A stretch of DNA of 57,336 bases from DASVCS01 sp036381495 (GTDB lineage: Bacteria > Gemmatimonadota > Gemmatimonadetes > Longimicrobiales > RSA9), in NCBI GenBank assembly GCA_036381495.1, contig DASVCS010000099.1:1-57336 (forward strand), written 5' to 3'. The notes under the pieces were generated by a model. It was not told the DNA's origin, did no database searches, and saw only the letters and a list, made by a program, of their open reading frames with translations. Shown here piece by piece: positions 26,919 through 34,525 of the stretch; the stretch's first letter is position 1; every line of letters starts with the position of its first letter. Position numbers and translations under genes: made by a program.

Positions 26919-26972
26919 CGCTCCCGTTCCCGGCCGTTCCCATCCCGCTCCCACCACCGCCTCCGGCACCGC

Positions 26973-27728
26973 TCAATACGCCCCGCGCCCGCCGAGCACC
27001 ACCGGGATGGTGCGCAGCAGGATCTTGAGGTCCAGCCAGAGCGACCACCGCCGGATGTACTCGAGGTCCAGCGCCGCCCACTCGGCGAAGTCGGCGATCT
27101 CGGAGCGCCCCTGCACCTGCCAGAGACACGTGATCCCCGGCGTGACCGCGAGCTTCGCCCACTGCCACGGCTCGAACGCCGCGAACTCTTCCGCCGAGGG
27201 CGGACGCGGGCCGACCAGACTCATGTCGCCCTTGAGCACGCTCCACAACTGCGGCAGCTCATCCAGGCTGTAACGCCGCAGCCACCGGCCCACGCGCGTC
27301 ACCCGCGGGTCGTTGCGCATCTTGAAGACCGGCCCCGTCATCTCGTTCTCGGCGAGGAACCGCTCCTTCAACGCGTCCGCCTCGACGACCATCGTGCGGA
27401 ACTTGTACCCGACGAACGGCCGCGCACGCCGGCCGAGCACGCGCCACGGGTAGAAGATCGGCCCTGGCGAGCCGATCGCGACCACCGCCGCGACCAGGAC
27501 GAATACCGGCGCCAGCACGATCAGCCCCACCAGAGAGAGCACGATGTCCAGCCCACGCTTCACCCGCTGCTCGATCCGCCAACGGCGGCCGGTCGCCCGC
27601 GGCGGAAGCGCACCCTGCCAGTCGAACTCCGCTCGCACGCGCGCCACCACCTCGTGCACCGGCGACTCCGGCCTCGTACTCGCGCCACGCGCTCCACGGC
27701 GCGTCGCATTGATCGACGTAGAGTTCAT
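26973..27728 (-). CDS. Initiating sugar-phosphate transferase (bacterial sugar transferase, small monotopic form)
   Basis: 251 residues from ATG (M-N-S-T-S-I-N). One hydrophobic hairpin follows K-R-G-L-D-I-V-L-S-L, then the catalytic region with Y-K-F-R-T-M-V, R-R-Y-S-L-D-E-L-P-Q-L-W and G-D-M-S-L-V-G-P-R-P, all signatures of the PglC/WcaJ/WbaP family. It transfers a sugar phosphate from a UDP-sugar to undecaprenyl phosphate, the first step of repeat-unit assembly. It lacks the four-helix N-terminal part of WcaJ/WbaP. It is the first gene after an intrinsic terminator, only 36 bases away, which suggests regulated read-through. Confidence 0.94.
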   Translation of the reverse strand: MNSTSINATRRGARGASTRPESPVHEVVARVRAEFDWQGALPPRATGRRWRIEQRVKRGLDIVLSLVGLIVLAPVFVLVAAVVAIGSPGPIFYPWRVLGRRARPFVGYKFRTMVVEADALKERFLAENEMTGPVFKMRNDPRVTRVGRWLRRYSLDELPQLWSVLKGDMSLVGPRPPSAEEFAAFEPWQWAKLAVTPGITCLWQVQGRSEIADFAEWAALDLEYIRRWSLWLDLKILLRTIPVVLGGRGAY

Positions 27729-27763
27729 ATCCGATTCGTATGGTTTCCCGCCCCCTGCAACAG

Positions 27764-27804
27764 CAAAAACGCCCACCGGCCGCGGCAATCGCCGAGGGTG
27801 GGCG
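27764..27804 (-). terminator. Intrinsic terminator between gmhA-like and sugar transferase genes
   Basis: On the minus strand an eight-base stem CGCCCACC/GGTGGGCG (27797-27804 and 27770-27777) encloses a loop with its own GC pairing, and is followed at once by TTTTT. It lies 39 bases after the heptose-isomerase stop and 36 bases before the sugar transferase ATG. Too little room is left for a complete promoter after it, so the downstream genes may depend on read-through. Confidence 0.75.
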
Positions 27805-27842
27805 CTCGGGGGCGCGCTCACCGCGCCCGACCCGGCCGGCGT

Positions 27843-28481
27843 CTAGCGGTCGCCCGCAGGGGCACCGCGTCGTTCCACCGCCGTCGATTCCCACTTCATG
27901 CCGCGGCGCTGGATCCGTGGATGCGAGACGAGCAAATGCCACACGACCGCCTGGAACGACTCCGTGTGCGGCGTCACCGTCTCGGCGCTCACCTCCGGAA
28001 CCACCACGCAGTGATCGGCGACCCGCGCGGTATAGCCGCCGTCCCGGCCCACGACTCCGAACACGCTCGCGCCGACCCGCCGCGCGAACGCCAGCGCCCG
28101 GACGATGTTCGGACTGATGCTCGGTTCAAGGCTCCCGCCACCCACCGAGAAGACGAACACGCCGTCCGCGGGACCGAGCCGGCTGCCGCGCAGGTACTCG
28201 ACGAGCGTGGTCTCCCACCCCTCGTCGTTCACCCGCGCCGTCAGCTCCGCCACGTTGTCCGTCGGCGCGTACGCCTCGATCCCCGCGATCTTACGGAAAT
28301 CGTTCACGGCGTGCGAAGCATTCGCCGCGCCCCCGCCGGCGCCGAGGAAGAACAGCCGGCCCCCTCGCTCGCGCAGCGCCACCAGTGCCTCCGCCATGGA
28401 CTCGATGGCCGCCGGATCCAGGGCATCGAGGATTTGACGCGCCTCCGCCAGGTAGCGCGCGGCGTAGCCGGCGTCAGCCAC
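27843..28481 (-). CDS. gmhA: Sedoheptulose-7-phosphate isomerase-like SIS protein (GmhA type)
   Basis: 212 residues with a single SIS domain: L-F-F-L-G-A-G-G-G-A-A-N-A-S-H near residues 43-57 and V-F-V-F-S-V-G-G-G-S near 110. GmhA converts sedoheptulose 7-phosphate to D-glycero-D-manno-heptose 7-phosphate in the cytoplasm. The neighbouring GmhB-, HddA- and HddC-like genes make this the likely function. The GTG start overlaps the GmhB-like gene by eight bases. The SIS family is broad, so symbol is by context. Confidence 0.85.
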   Translation of the reverse strand: MADAGYAARYLAEARQILDALDPAAIESMAEALVALRERGGRLFFLGAGGGAANASHAVNDFRKIAGIEAYAPTDNVAELTARVNDEGWETTLVEYLRGSRLGPADGVFVFSVGGGSLEPSISPNIVRALAFARRVGASVFGVVGRDGGYTARVADHCVVVPEVSAETVTPHTESFQAVVWHLLVSHPRIQRRGMKWESTAVERRGAPAGDR

Positions 28482-29007
28482 CTGGCCGTCCCGCCGCGAG
28501 GATCAGCTCCGCCGCCTCGATCAGCGTGTCCGCCGCGTAATCCGCGCGGACGTCCGCGTTGTAGGCGCGACGCAGCAGCACGGTCCGACAGCCCGCCGCG
28601 CGGCCCGCCGCGATGTCCCTCCAACCGTCGCCGACCATGAACGAGGCCGGCAGATCGACCGCCCACGCGGCCGCGAGGTCCGTGATCATCCCATGTCTCG
28701 GCTTTCGACAGGCGCACCCATCATCATCGTCGTGGCGACAGATCCGCGCATCGTCGACGGGCAGCGCCGCGGCGAGCGTGCGCATCATCGTGTCGAGGTC
28801 CTCCGGCGCGAGGAGGCCGCGCGCCACATCCGGCTGGTTCGTGACGACGAAGAGCAGGTAACCCGCGTGGCGCAGGCGGTCCAGCGCGGCGGCGGCATCG
28901 GCGCAGAGGACGAACTCGGCGGGAGTCCGGGGCGAGCCGGGCCGTCCATCCCGGGGGACGACGCGGTTCAGAACGCCGTCGCGGTCCAGGAAGACCGCCG
29001 GCCTCAC
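28474..29007 (-). CDS. gmhB: HAD-family heptose bisphosphate phosphatase (GmhB type)
   Basis: 177 residues, usual GmhB length. It has the HAD nucleophile motif F-L-D-R-D-G-V-L-N (D8, D10), T-N-Q-P, a zinc-loop pattern C-R-H...C-A-C (about residues 90-100) and M-V-G-D-G-W-R-D-I. It removes the C7 phosphate of D-glycero-D-manno-heptose 1,7-bisphosphate. The GTG start lies directly next to the stop of the upstream oxidoreductase with no spacer. Confidence 0.9.
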   Translation of the reverse strand: MRPAVFLDRDGVLNRVVPRDGRPGSPRTPAEFVLCADAAAALDRLRHAGYLLFVVTNQPDVARGLLAPEDLDTMMRTLAAALPVDDARICRHDDDDGCACRKPRHGMITDLAAAWAVDLPASFMVGDGWRDIAAGRAAGCRTVLLRRAYNADVRADYAADTLIEAAELILAAGRPGG

Positions 29008-30030
29008 CTAGACCTCGACGATCCGGCCACTCCGTGCGGACCGGTACAATGCGTCGATCATCCGCATCGCCGCGAGCCCGTCCCCGACGCCGCCACACCG
29101 CAGCCGCCCCGTGGCCGTCGCCTGCACGAAATCGCGCCACTCCTCGTCCCAGGACCGGTCCGGTTCGGGGAACTCCTCCTCCTCGATGTCCGGCGCGCCC
29201 CCCTCGAGGCGGCGGCGGATGCGGATCAACCGCTCCGTGCCGTAACTGCCGCCCAACCCTTCCACCGCGAGCGAGCCGGTTTCGCCGTGGACCTCGAACG
29301 AGAAGAGGTTCCGCCACTGCGTCATGCTCACGTGGATCTGCGCGACGCCGCCCTCGCGGAACCGGAACATCGCGTGCGCGTTGTCCTCGAGCGGCGAGAT
29401 CTGCCAGACCGCGGTCTGGAGGAAGGCGACGGCCTGCTCGGGCAGGCCGGCGACGGCGTGGATCAGGTCCACCAGGTGCACGCCCTGGTCGATCAGGTGG
29501 CCGCCGCCCGCCAGATCCGGATCCGCGCGCCACTCGCGCTCACTCCCCGGTCGGCCGCCGTGGCCGTAGCGGCCGCGCACCGCCACGACCCGCCCGATCT
29601 CGCCGGCCCGCACCGCCGCGAGCAACCGGTCCAGCCCCGGGTGGTAGCGGTGGTTGAACCCGATCTTGAGGAGCCGACCGCTGCCGTCCGCCGCCTGCGC
29701 GAGCGCCTGCGCTTCCGTGAGGTTGCGCCCCATCGGCTTCTCGAGCAGTACGTGCTTGCCCGCCGAGACCGCCGCGCACCCGATCTCCGCGAGATAGCCG
29801 TTCGGCGTCGCGACCACGACGGCATCCACGTCCCCACGGTCCACGGCATCCCGCCAGTCGGGGCACACATCACAGCCGTAGTCGTCTGCGAGCTGCTCCG
29901 CGCGCGCGGGGTCCGCATCGACCACCGCGGCAAGGCGGGTCTCCGGGTGCGCTGCGACGGCGGCGGCACGGCGGCGACCCATCAGTCCGCACCCGATCAC
30001 GGCGACCCGCAACGCTACGCGCTCCGCCAT
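29008..30030 (-). CDS. Gfo/Idh/MocA-family oxidoreductase
   Basis: 340 residues from ATG (M-A-E-R-V-A), which overlaps the SDR stop as TGATG; a GTG nine bases upstream is an alternative. The Rossmann motif is V-I-G-C-G-L-M-G, followed by L-E-K-P-M-G-R-N (catalytic lysine) and G-H-L-I-D-Q-G-V-H-L-V-D in the C-terminal domain. It is the third Gfo/Idh domain in the locus. Its place within the heptose module suggests it acts on a heptose or its nucleotide, but this is inference. Confidence 0.88.
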   Translation of the reverse strand: MAERVALRVAVIGCGLMGRRRAAAVAAHPETRLAAVVDADPARAEQLADDYGCDVCPDWRDAVDRGDVDAVVVATPNGYLAEIGCAAVSAGKHVLLEKPMGRNLTEAQALAQAADGSGRLLKIGFNHRYHPGLDRLLAAVRAGEIGRVVAVRGRYGHGGRPGSEREWRADPDLAGGGHLIDQGVHLVDLIHAVAGLPEQAVAFLQTAVWQISPLEDNAHAMFRFREGGVAQIHVSMTQWRNLFSFEVHGETGSLAVEGLGGSYGTERLIRIRRRLEGGAPDIEEEEFPEPDRSWDEEWRDFVQATATGRLRCGGVGDGLAAMRMIDALYRSARSGRIVEV

Positions 30031-30938
30031 CACTGCCACTCCATCCCGCGGTCCCTCGGCACGATCCGCCGGAGCGTGAACAGATCACCGCCGGCCAGTG
30101 CCTCGCTCCGCGCCGGCCACTCCCACCACGTGTCCCACGGCGCCGAGACCAGCTTGCCGGTGATGCCGCCCGCACGGTCGGAGAGGAGGAAGACGGCCGC
30201 GCGCGCCGCGAGCGTCGCCGGCACACCGCCGGCTTCCAGCTCCTCGCGCGTGCGCCGCAGGTAGTCCGCGCCGGCCGCCTCGCCCGCCGCCAGCGTCGCC
30301 TCGTGAATCCGCGTGGCCACGAAGCCGGGCGCCAGCGCGTTCACCGCGATCCCGTCCGCTTCCAGCTCCGCCGCGAGCGACTCCGCGAACCGCACCACGC
30401 CCACCTTCGCGCACGCATACGCCGTGTAGTTCGGGAACGCCGATGTCGCGCCGCCGCCCGACAACAACACCATGCGCCCGCCCCTGCCCCGCATCGCCTT
30501 CGCCACCTCGCGCGCGACCAGGAACGTGCCGAAGAGGTCGATCCGGATGGCCTCCCACCACGCCGCCGGCTCGACATCCACTGCACGACCGATCGGTCCG
30601 AGCACCGCCGCGGCGTGGATCAGCCCGTCGATCCGCCCGAGCCGCTCGGTCGCCGCATCGACCAGCGCCACGACGTCGCGCTCCCGCCCCACGTCCGCAC
30701 ACACCGCATACACGCGGCCCGCGCCGTACTCATCTTCCAGACGCGCGCGCGCCGCCTCGAGCGCTTCGGCACCGCGCGCCGCGATGACCACCCGCGCGCC
30801 CGCGGCCAGCGCCTCGGCCGCGCACGCATAGCCGATCCCCGCGCTCCCACCCGTCACCAGACAACCCCGCCCGGAGAGATCGACGCGCGCCATCTCGAGC
30901 CCGCGCATCCCCGGGTACACGCGCGTCCCGCCGCTCAA
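30030..30938 (-). CDS. Short-chain dehydrogenase/reductase
   Basis: Up to 302 residues. The NAD(P) motif G-G-S-A-G-I-G and the catalytic Y-x3-K (Y-A-C-A-K) with the serine of L-L-S-G-G-G place it in the classical SDR family. A TTG at 30938 overlaps the kinase stop as TTGA; ATGs at 30908 and 30893 are shorter starts, the last just before the fold. C-terminal extension of about 30 residues after the fold. Likely modifies a sugar intermediate, next to the Gfo/Idh and heptose genes. Substrate unknown. Confidence 0.88.
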   Translation of the reverse strand: MSGGTRVYPGMRGLEMARVDLSGRGCLVTGGSAGIGYACAAEALAAGARVVIAARGAEALEAARARLEDEYGAGRVYAVCADVGRERDVVALVDAATERLGRIDGLIHAAAVLGPIGRAVDVEPAAWWEAIRIDLFGTFLVAREVAKAMRGRGGRMVLLSGGGATSAFPNYTAYACAKVGVVRFAESLAAELEADGIAVNALAPGFVATRIHEATLAAGEAAGADYLRRTREELEAGGVPATLAARAAVFLLSDRAGGITGKLVSAPWDTWWEWPARSEALAGGDLFTLRRIVPRDRGMEWQ

Positions 30939-31978
30939 CGGCCCGCCGCGACCGGCGGATGGAGCCGCACCGCCGGCGCGCTCGTCAGGTTCGCGATCAC
31001 CTTCGAACCCTCGTGCTCGATGCCGTAGTGGAGCCGCGGCATCCCCTGCGATGCCATGAACTGCTCGAGCGCCCGATGATCCCGCGGCGCATAGAGCATC
31101 AGGAAACCGCCGCCGCCGGCACCCGCGATCTTCCCGCCCAGCACGCCGAACTCCGCTCGCACGTATTCGTAGAGACGGTCGACTTCCGCCAGCGAGACAT
31201 CCCGCGACAGCCGCTTCTTCTGCGTCCAGTGCTCGTGCAGCAGCAGGCCCCAGGCATCGAAGTCCTCCTCCTCCACCGCCTCGAGGATGCGATGCCCCAG
31301 ATCCCGGATCCGGTGCAACGCGTCCTCCACCTCATTGCCGGCGCCGCCCTCCGCCAGCGCCATCCGCTGCCGCCGCAACACCTGCTCCGCACGCCGGCGC
31401 ACGCCCGTGTAGTACAGGTGCGTATTGGCGACGAAGGCATCGATCGAGCCGCTCGGCAACGCGACCACCCGGACCGCGACCGTGCCGTCCCGATCGATCT
31501 CCAGGACCGTGAGCCCGCCGTACGCCGCCATGTACTGGTCCTGCTTGCCGATCCCCTTTCCCAGCACCTCGAGTTCGATGTGACACGCCTCCTCGGCGAG
31601 CACCGAGAGCGGCACGTAATCGCGGCGGTAATGGTGCAGCGCCGTCAGGAGTCCCACGAGGTACGCACTCGACGAGCCGAGCCCCGTCCCATCCGGCAGG
31701 TCCGCCATCGACGAAACCTCGATCCGGCTCTCGATGCCGTGGAACCGCAATGCCTCCCGCGCCAGGTCGTGCTCGAGCTGCGAGACGTGGTCGACCACCT
31801 CGCTCCGGCTGTAGTGCAGGCGGATCTTGTCGTCCACGATCGGCGGGTTCAACATGAGGTACATGTACTTGTCCAGGCCCATCGCGAAGATGAACCCGCC
31901 GTGGCGCTCGTAATAGGACGGCAGATCGGTCCCGCCGCCGCCGAGCGTGATGCGGAACGGCGTGCGCGTGATGATCAT
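30935..31978 (-). CDS. hddA: GHMP kinase, heptose-7-phosphate kinase-like (HddA type)
   Basis: 347 residues starting M-I-I-T-R-T-P-F-R-I-T-L-G-G-G-G-T-D, typical of HddA-like sugar kinases. The GHMP ATP motif L-P-D-G-T-G-L-G-S-S-S-A is near residue 100 and the C-terminal G-A-G-G-G-G-F near 300. HddA phosphorylates D-glycero-D-manno-heptose 7-phosphate at C1 in the alpha series. GmhA-, GmhB- and HddC-like neighbours support this; fucokinase-like activity is the alternative. The ATG overlaps the HddC-like stop as ATGA. Confidence 0.9.
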   Translation of the reverse strand: MIITRTPFRITLGGGGTDLPSYYERHGGFIFAMGLDKYMYLMLNPPIVDDKIRLHYSRSEVVDHVSQLEHDLAREALRFHGIESRIEVSSMADLPDGTGLGSSSAYLVGLLTALHHYRRDYVPLSVLAEEACHIELEVLGKGIGKQDQYMAAYGGLTVLEIDRDGTVAVRVVALPSGSIDAFVANTHLYYTGVRRRAEQVLRRQRMALAEGGAGNEVEDALHRIRDLGHRILEAVEEEDFDAWGLLLHEHWTQKKRLSRDVSLAEVDRLYEYVRAEFGVLGGKIAGAGGGGFLMLYAPRDHRALEQFMASQGMPRLHYGIEHEGSKVIANLTSAPAVRLHPPVAAGR

Positions 31979-32709
31979 CCGAGCGGCACTCCGCCCGCTT
32001 CGATCAACGCCTCCGCCACCGCGTACCGCTCCGGCGTATCCACCCCCAGACAGTAGGCATCGTCCTCCAGCACGTGACCGAAGAGTTTCCCGGCCTCGGC
32101 GAGGCCCGGGAGCACGTCCCGCCCGAAGTCCTGGTACCCGGCCGGGATGTATCCCAGAACTTCGTCCTCGAGCAGATAGGCGCCGGCGTTCACCAGCGCG
32201 CCTTCGCCGGCGCGCGCCGCGCCCCCCTCGCGGAACCCCGTGATGCGGCCACCGGCGCCCAGCACCGCGCGGCCGCCGGCGATCCCCGTATTCGCGTGGC
32301 GCGCCGGATCGAACAGCGCGACCGTCGCTGCCGCGCCGCGCTCGCGGTGCACCGCCACGAACCGGTCGAGATCGAAGCGCATCACGTTGTCCCCGTAGAC
32401 CACCAGCCAGCTCCCGCCCCCCACGCTCGCCACATCGCGCCACGCGCCGGCCGTACCCCGGATCTCCGGCTCGTACACGTACCGGATCCGCAGACCGTAG
32501 CGCCCGCCATCGCCCAGCGCCGACCGCATCGCCTCGGCACCGTAGTGCAGGTTCACCCAGACCGAACGGACCCCCCACGACGCCAGCCACTCGAGGCTCC
32601 ACTCGATCAGGCGCTTGCCCCTGAGCCGCATCAGCGGCTTCGGCGCGCCACCCGTGATCCCGGCGATACGCGTGCTCTTCCCCGCCGCGAGCACCAACAC
32701 ACCGAGCAT
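31975..32709 (-). CDS. hddC: Sugar-1-phosphate nucleotidyltransferase (HddC type)
   Basis: 244 residues from ATG (M-L-G-V-L-V-L-A-A-G-K-S-T-R). The N-terminal L-A-A-G-x-S-T-R and P-K-P-L motifs define a nucleotidyltransferase, and V-V-Y-G-D-N-V gives the metal-binding aspartate. HddC makes GDP-D-glycero-alpha-D-manno-heptose. Nucleotide preference is not readable from sequence; GDP is assigned by pathway context. Start overlaps the epimerase stop by one base (TGATG). Longer starts add an R/D/G-rich shadow tail. Confidence 0.9.
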   Translation of the reverse strand: MLGVLVLAAGKSTRIAGITGGAPKPLMRLRGKRLIEWSLEWLASWGVRSVWVNLHYGAEAMRSALGDGGRYGLRIRYVYEPEIRGTAGAWRDVASVGGGSWLVVYGDNVMRFDLDRFVAVHRERGAAATVALFDPARHANTGIAGGRAVLGAGGRITGFREGGAARAGEGALVNAGAYLLEDEVLGYIPAGYQDFGRDVLPGLAEAGKLFGHVLEDDAYCLGVDTPERYAVAEALIEAGGVPLG

Positions 32710-33698
32710 CACCGCCGCGCCCCGATCGCGTCCTCGATCCCCGGCACGTGCTCCCGGATGTAGGCGATCGACCGACGCAAGCCCTCCGTCAACTCGATCC
32801 GCGGCGTCCAACCCAACGCCCGCGCCGCCGTGATGTCCGCACGCGTCTCCCGCGCCTCGCCCGGCAGGTCCGGCGCGTACTCCGGCTCGATGTCACTCCC
32901 CAGCAACGCCCGGATCTCCTCGAAGATCTCCCGCACCGAGTAGCTGATGCCGCTCCCCAGGTTGAAGACGCGGCCGTCCGTGCGCGGATCCGTCAGACAC
33001 CGCAGGTGGAAGTCGTTCACATCATCCACGTAGATGAAGTCCCGACGTTTCTCGCCACTGCCGTAGATCGTCGGCCGCCGGCCGCTCAGGAGATGGAGGA
33101 TGAAGGCGCTCATCACCGGTGGGATCGTGCGCCGGTAGTCCTGACGAGGGCCGTAGACACAGAAGTATCGCAGCGCCGTGAGGCGCAGACCGCGGAACCG
33201 CCCGAACGCCTCCGCAAAATGACGCGCGGCCATCTTGCTCGCCGCGTAGAAACTCTCGGGAGCCGCCTCCGTCTCCGGCGTCGGGAACACCTCCGTCCCC
33301 TCATAGACCGCCGATGACTCGGCATACACCACCTTCCCCACCCCCGCCCGCACCGCCGCGTCCAGCACGTTCGCGGTCCCGACCACGTTGACCGACGCCG
33401 TCTCGACCGGCGCCGCCTGGCAGTCCGAGATGCAGTTCTTCGCCGCCAGGTGGAACACCGCGTCCGCACCCCGGAAGCGCCGGTCCAGCTCCGGCGAGCG
33501 GATGTCCAGACGGTGAAACTCGACGCCCGCCGGAACCTGCTCGAGAACCCCCGCCGAGAGATCGTCCACGCCCACCACCCGGTACCCCTCGGCCAGCAAC
33601 CGGTCCGCCAGGTTGCTCCCGATGAATCCCGCAACCCCCGTGATCACCACGGTCCGCCCACCACCGGCACGCGCATCGTGCGCCATCCGCCCGCTCAC
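32709..33698 (-). CDS. NAD-dependent nucleotide-sugar epimerase/dehydratase
   Basis: 329 residues with the extended SDR fold: T-G-V-A-G-F-I-G-S-N near residue 20, S-S-A-V-Y-E as the serine motif and Y-A-A-S-K (catalytic tyrosine and lysine). It resembles UDP-glucose/UDP-GlcNAc 4-epimerases; GDP-heptose 4,6-dehydratases share the same fold. Placed immediately upstream of the heptose genes, it may act on GDP-heptose or make a separate UDP-hexose. Which, is undetermined. Confidence 0.88.
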   Translation of the reverse strand: MSGRMAHDARAGGGRTVVITGVAGFIGSNLADRLLAEGYRVVGVDDLSAGVLEQVPAGVEFHRLDIRSPELDRRFRGADAVFHLAAKNCISDCQAAPVETASVNVVGTANVLDAAVRAGVGKVVYAESSAVYEGTEVFPTPETEAAPESFYAASKMAARHFAEAFGRFRGLRLTALRYFCVYGPRQDYRRTIPPVMSAFILHLLSGRRPTIYGSGEKRRDFIYVDDVNDFHLRCLTDPRTDGRVFNLGSGISYSVREIFEEIRALLGSDIEPEYAPDLPGEARETRADITAARALGWTPRIELTEGLRRSIAYIREHVPGIEDAIGARR

Positions 33699-33752
33699 GC
33701 CGCCCGGTTCAGCGCCGTGTCACGCACGCGACCGCCCGCCCCGCCAGCATCC

Positions 33753-33776
33753 GCCCTAACCCCAGCCCCAGCCCTC
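33753..33776 (-). repeat. G-rich GGGCTG/GGTTAGGG array directly after transaldolase stop
   Basis: Immediately after the TGA the minus strand has four G-runs of three to four bases spaced by two or three bases (GGGCTGGGGCTGGGG, then TTAGGG), a canonical quadruplex pattern. It lies in the 78-base gap before the epimerase gene. Same unit type as the array after the kinase gene. Confidence 0.7.
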
Positions 33777-34493
33777 TCAGATCTTGTACCCGGCCCGGAC
33801 CGCATCGTCGTAGAACATCTGCACCGTCTCACGCGAGAATTCCGTCAGGTTCTTCCCGCGAAGCCGCAGCTTGGCCAGCAGCTCCGGCGTCAAGGCGACG
33901 ATGTGGCAGCCGCAGTCCTCGGCCTGGTAGACGTTCAGCACCTCGCGTGGGCTGGCCCAGAGGACGCGCAGCGCGGGACGGGCGGCGCACAGCGAGACGG
34001 CCGCCCGCATCACGGGCGCCGGGTCGCGACCCGTGTCGGCGATCCGCCCCGCGAAGATCGAGACGATCGCCGGCGTGTCGTCTGCGACCGCATCCACCAC
34101 GCTCCGGACCTGCTCGAGCGTGAGCACGGCCGTCACGTTCACCTTGATGCCGTCGCGGGAAAGTTCCCGTACGAGAGGCGCGGAGGACTCGCCGCGCGTG
34201 TTGCAGACGGGGATCTTCACGAAGATGTTGTCGCCCCACCCGGCGATCTCCCGTGCCTGGGCATCCATCTCGGCGAAGTCGTCGCCGACGACCTCGAACG
34301 AGATCGGCACGTTCGGGATCGCGGCGAGCACCTCGCGGGCGAAGGCGTGGTAATCCGGAATCCCCGCCTTGGCCATCAGCGTCGGATTCGTGGTGAACCC
34401 ATCCACCTCGCCGCGCCGGTAGGCGGAGACCATCTCCTCGACGTTCGCGCCATCAGCGTAGATGGCGATTCGTAAACCGGTTCGATCGTTCAA
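33777..34493 (-). CDS. tal: Transaldolase / fructose-6-phosphate aldolase-like
   Basis: 238 residues from TTG (M-N-D-R-T-G-L-R-I-A); no ATG or GTG gives a better fit. T-T-N-P-T-L-M lies at about 34-40 and the Schiff-base lysine in F-V-K-I-P-V (K93). Small transaldolases of this type occur in surface-polysaccharide loci. A transaldolase yields sedoheptulose 7-phosphate, the substrate of the GmhA-like protein encoded downstream, so it could feed the heptose pathway. F6P aldolase activity is the alternative. Confidence 0.86.
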   Translation of the reverse strand: MNDRTGLRIAIYADGANVEEMVSAYRRGEVDGFTTNPTLMAKAGIPDYHAFAREVLAAIPNVPISFEVVGDDFAEMDAQAREIAGWGDNIFVKIPVCNTRGESSAPLVRELSRDGIKVNVTAVLTLEQVRSVVDAVADDTPAIVSIFAGRIADTGRDPAPVMRAAVSLCAARPALRVLWASPREVLNVYQAEDCGCHIVALTPELLAKLRLRGKNLTEFSRETVQMFYDDAVRAGYKI

Positions 34494-34525
34494 GGCATCA
34501 CCGTTGGGCTTCCCCGGAGCCGCGC

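Larger units (their letters stand above)
26647..26972. repeat. 326-base repeat-rich spacer
   Basis: No gene is supported. The spacer holds a 26-base direct repeat (26746-26771 and 26893-26918, identical, 147 bases apart), tandem GGGAAC/GGGAGC hexamers on the minus strand (about 26905-26952 and 26795-26815), an alternating purine-pyrimidine stretch (26819-26844, one break) that could adopt Z-DNA, and a perfect hairpin GGCGCC-GCA-GGCGCC (26875-26889). The direct repeat carries a tandem TTTACG core, the only AT-richer patch nearby. Function unknown. Confidence 0.8.

Noticed and set aside
26647..27246. A 200-residue N-terminal extension of the WecG-type protein
   Set aside because: It is encoded by the repeat spacer and overlaps the sugar transferase gene; the GTG at 26646 gives the normal family length.
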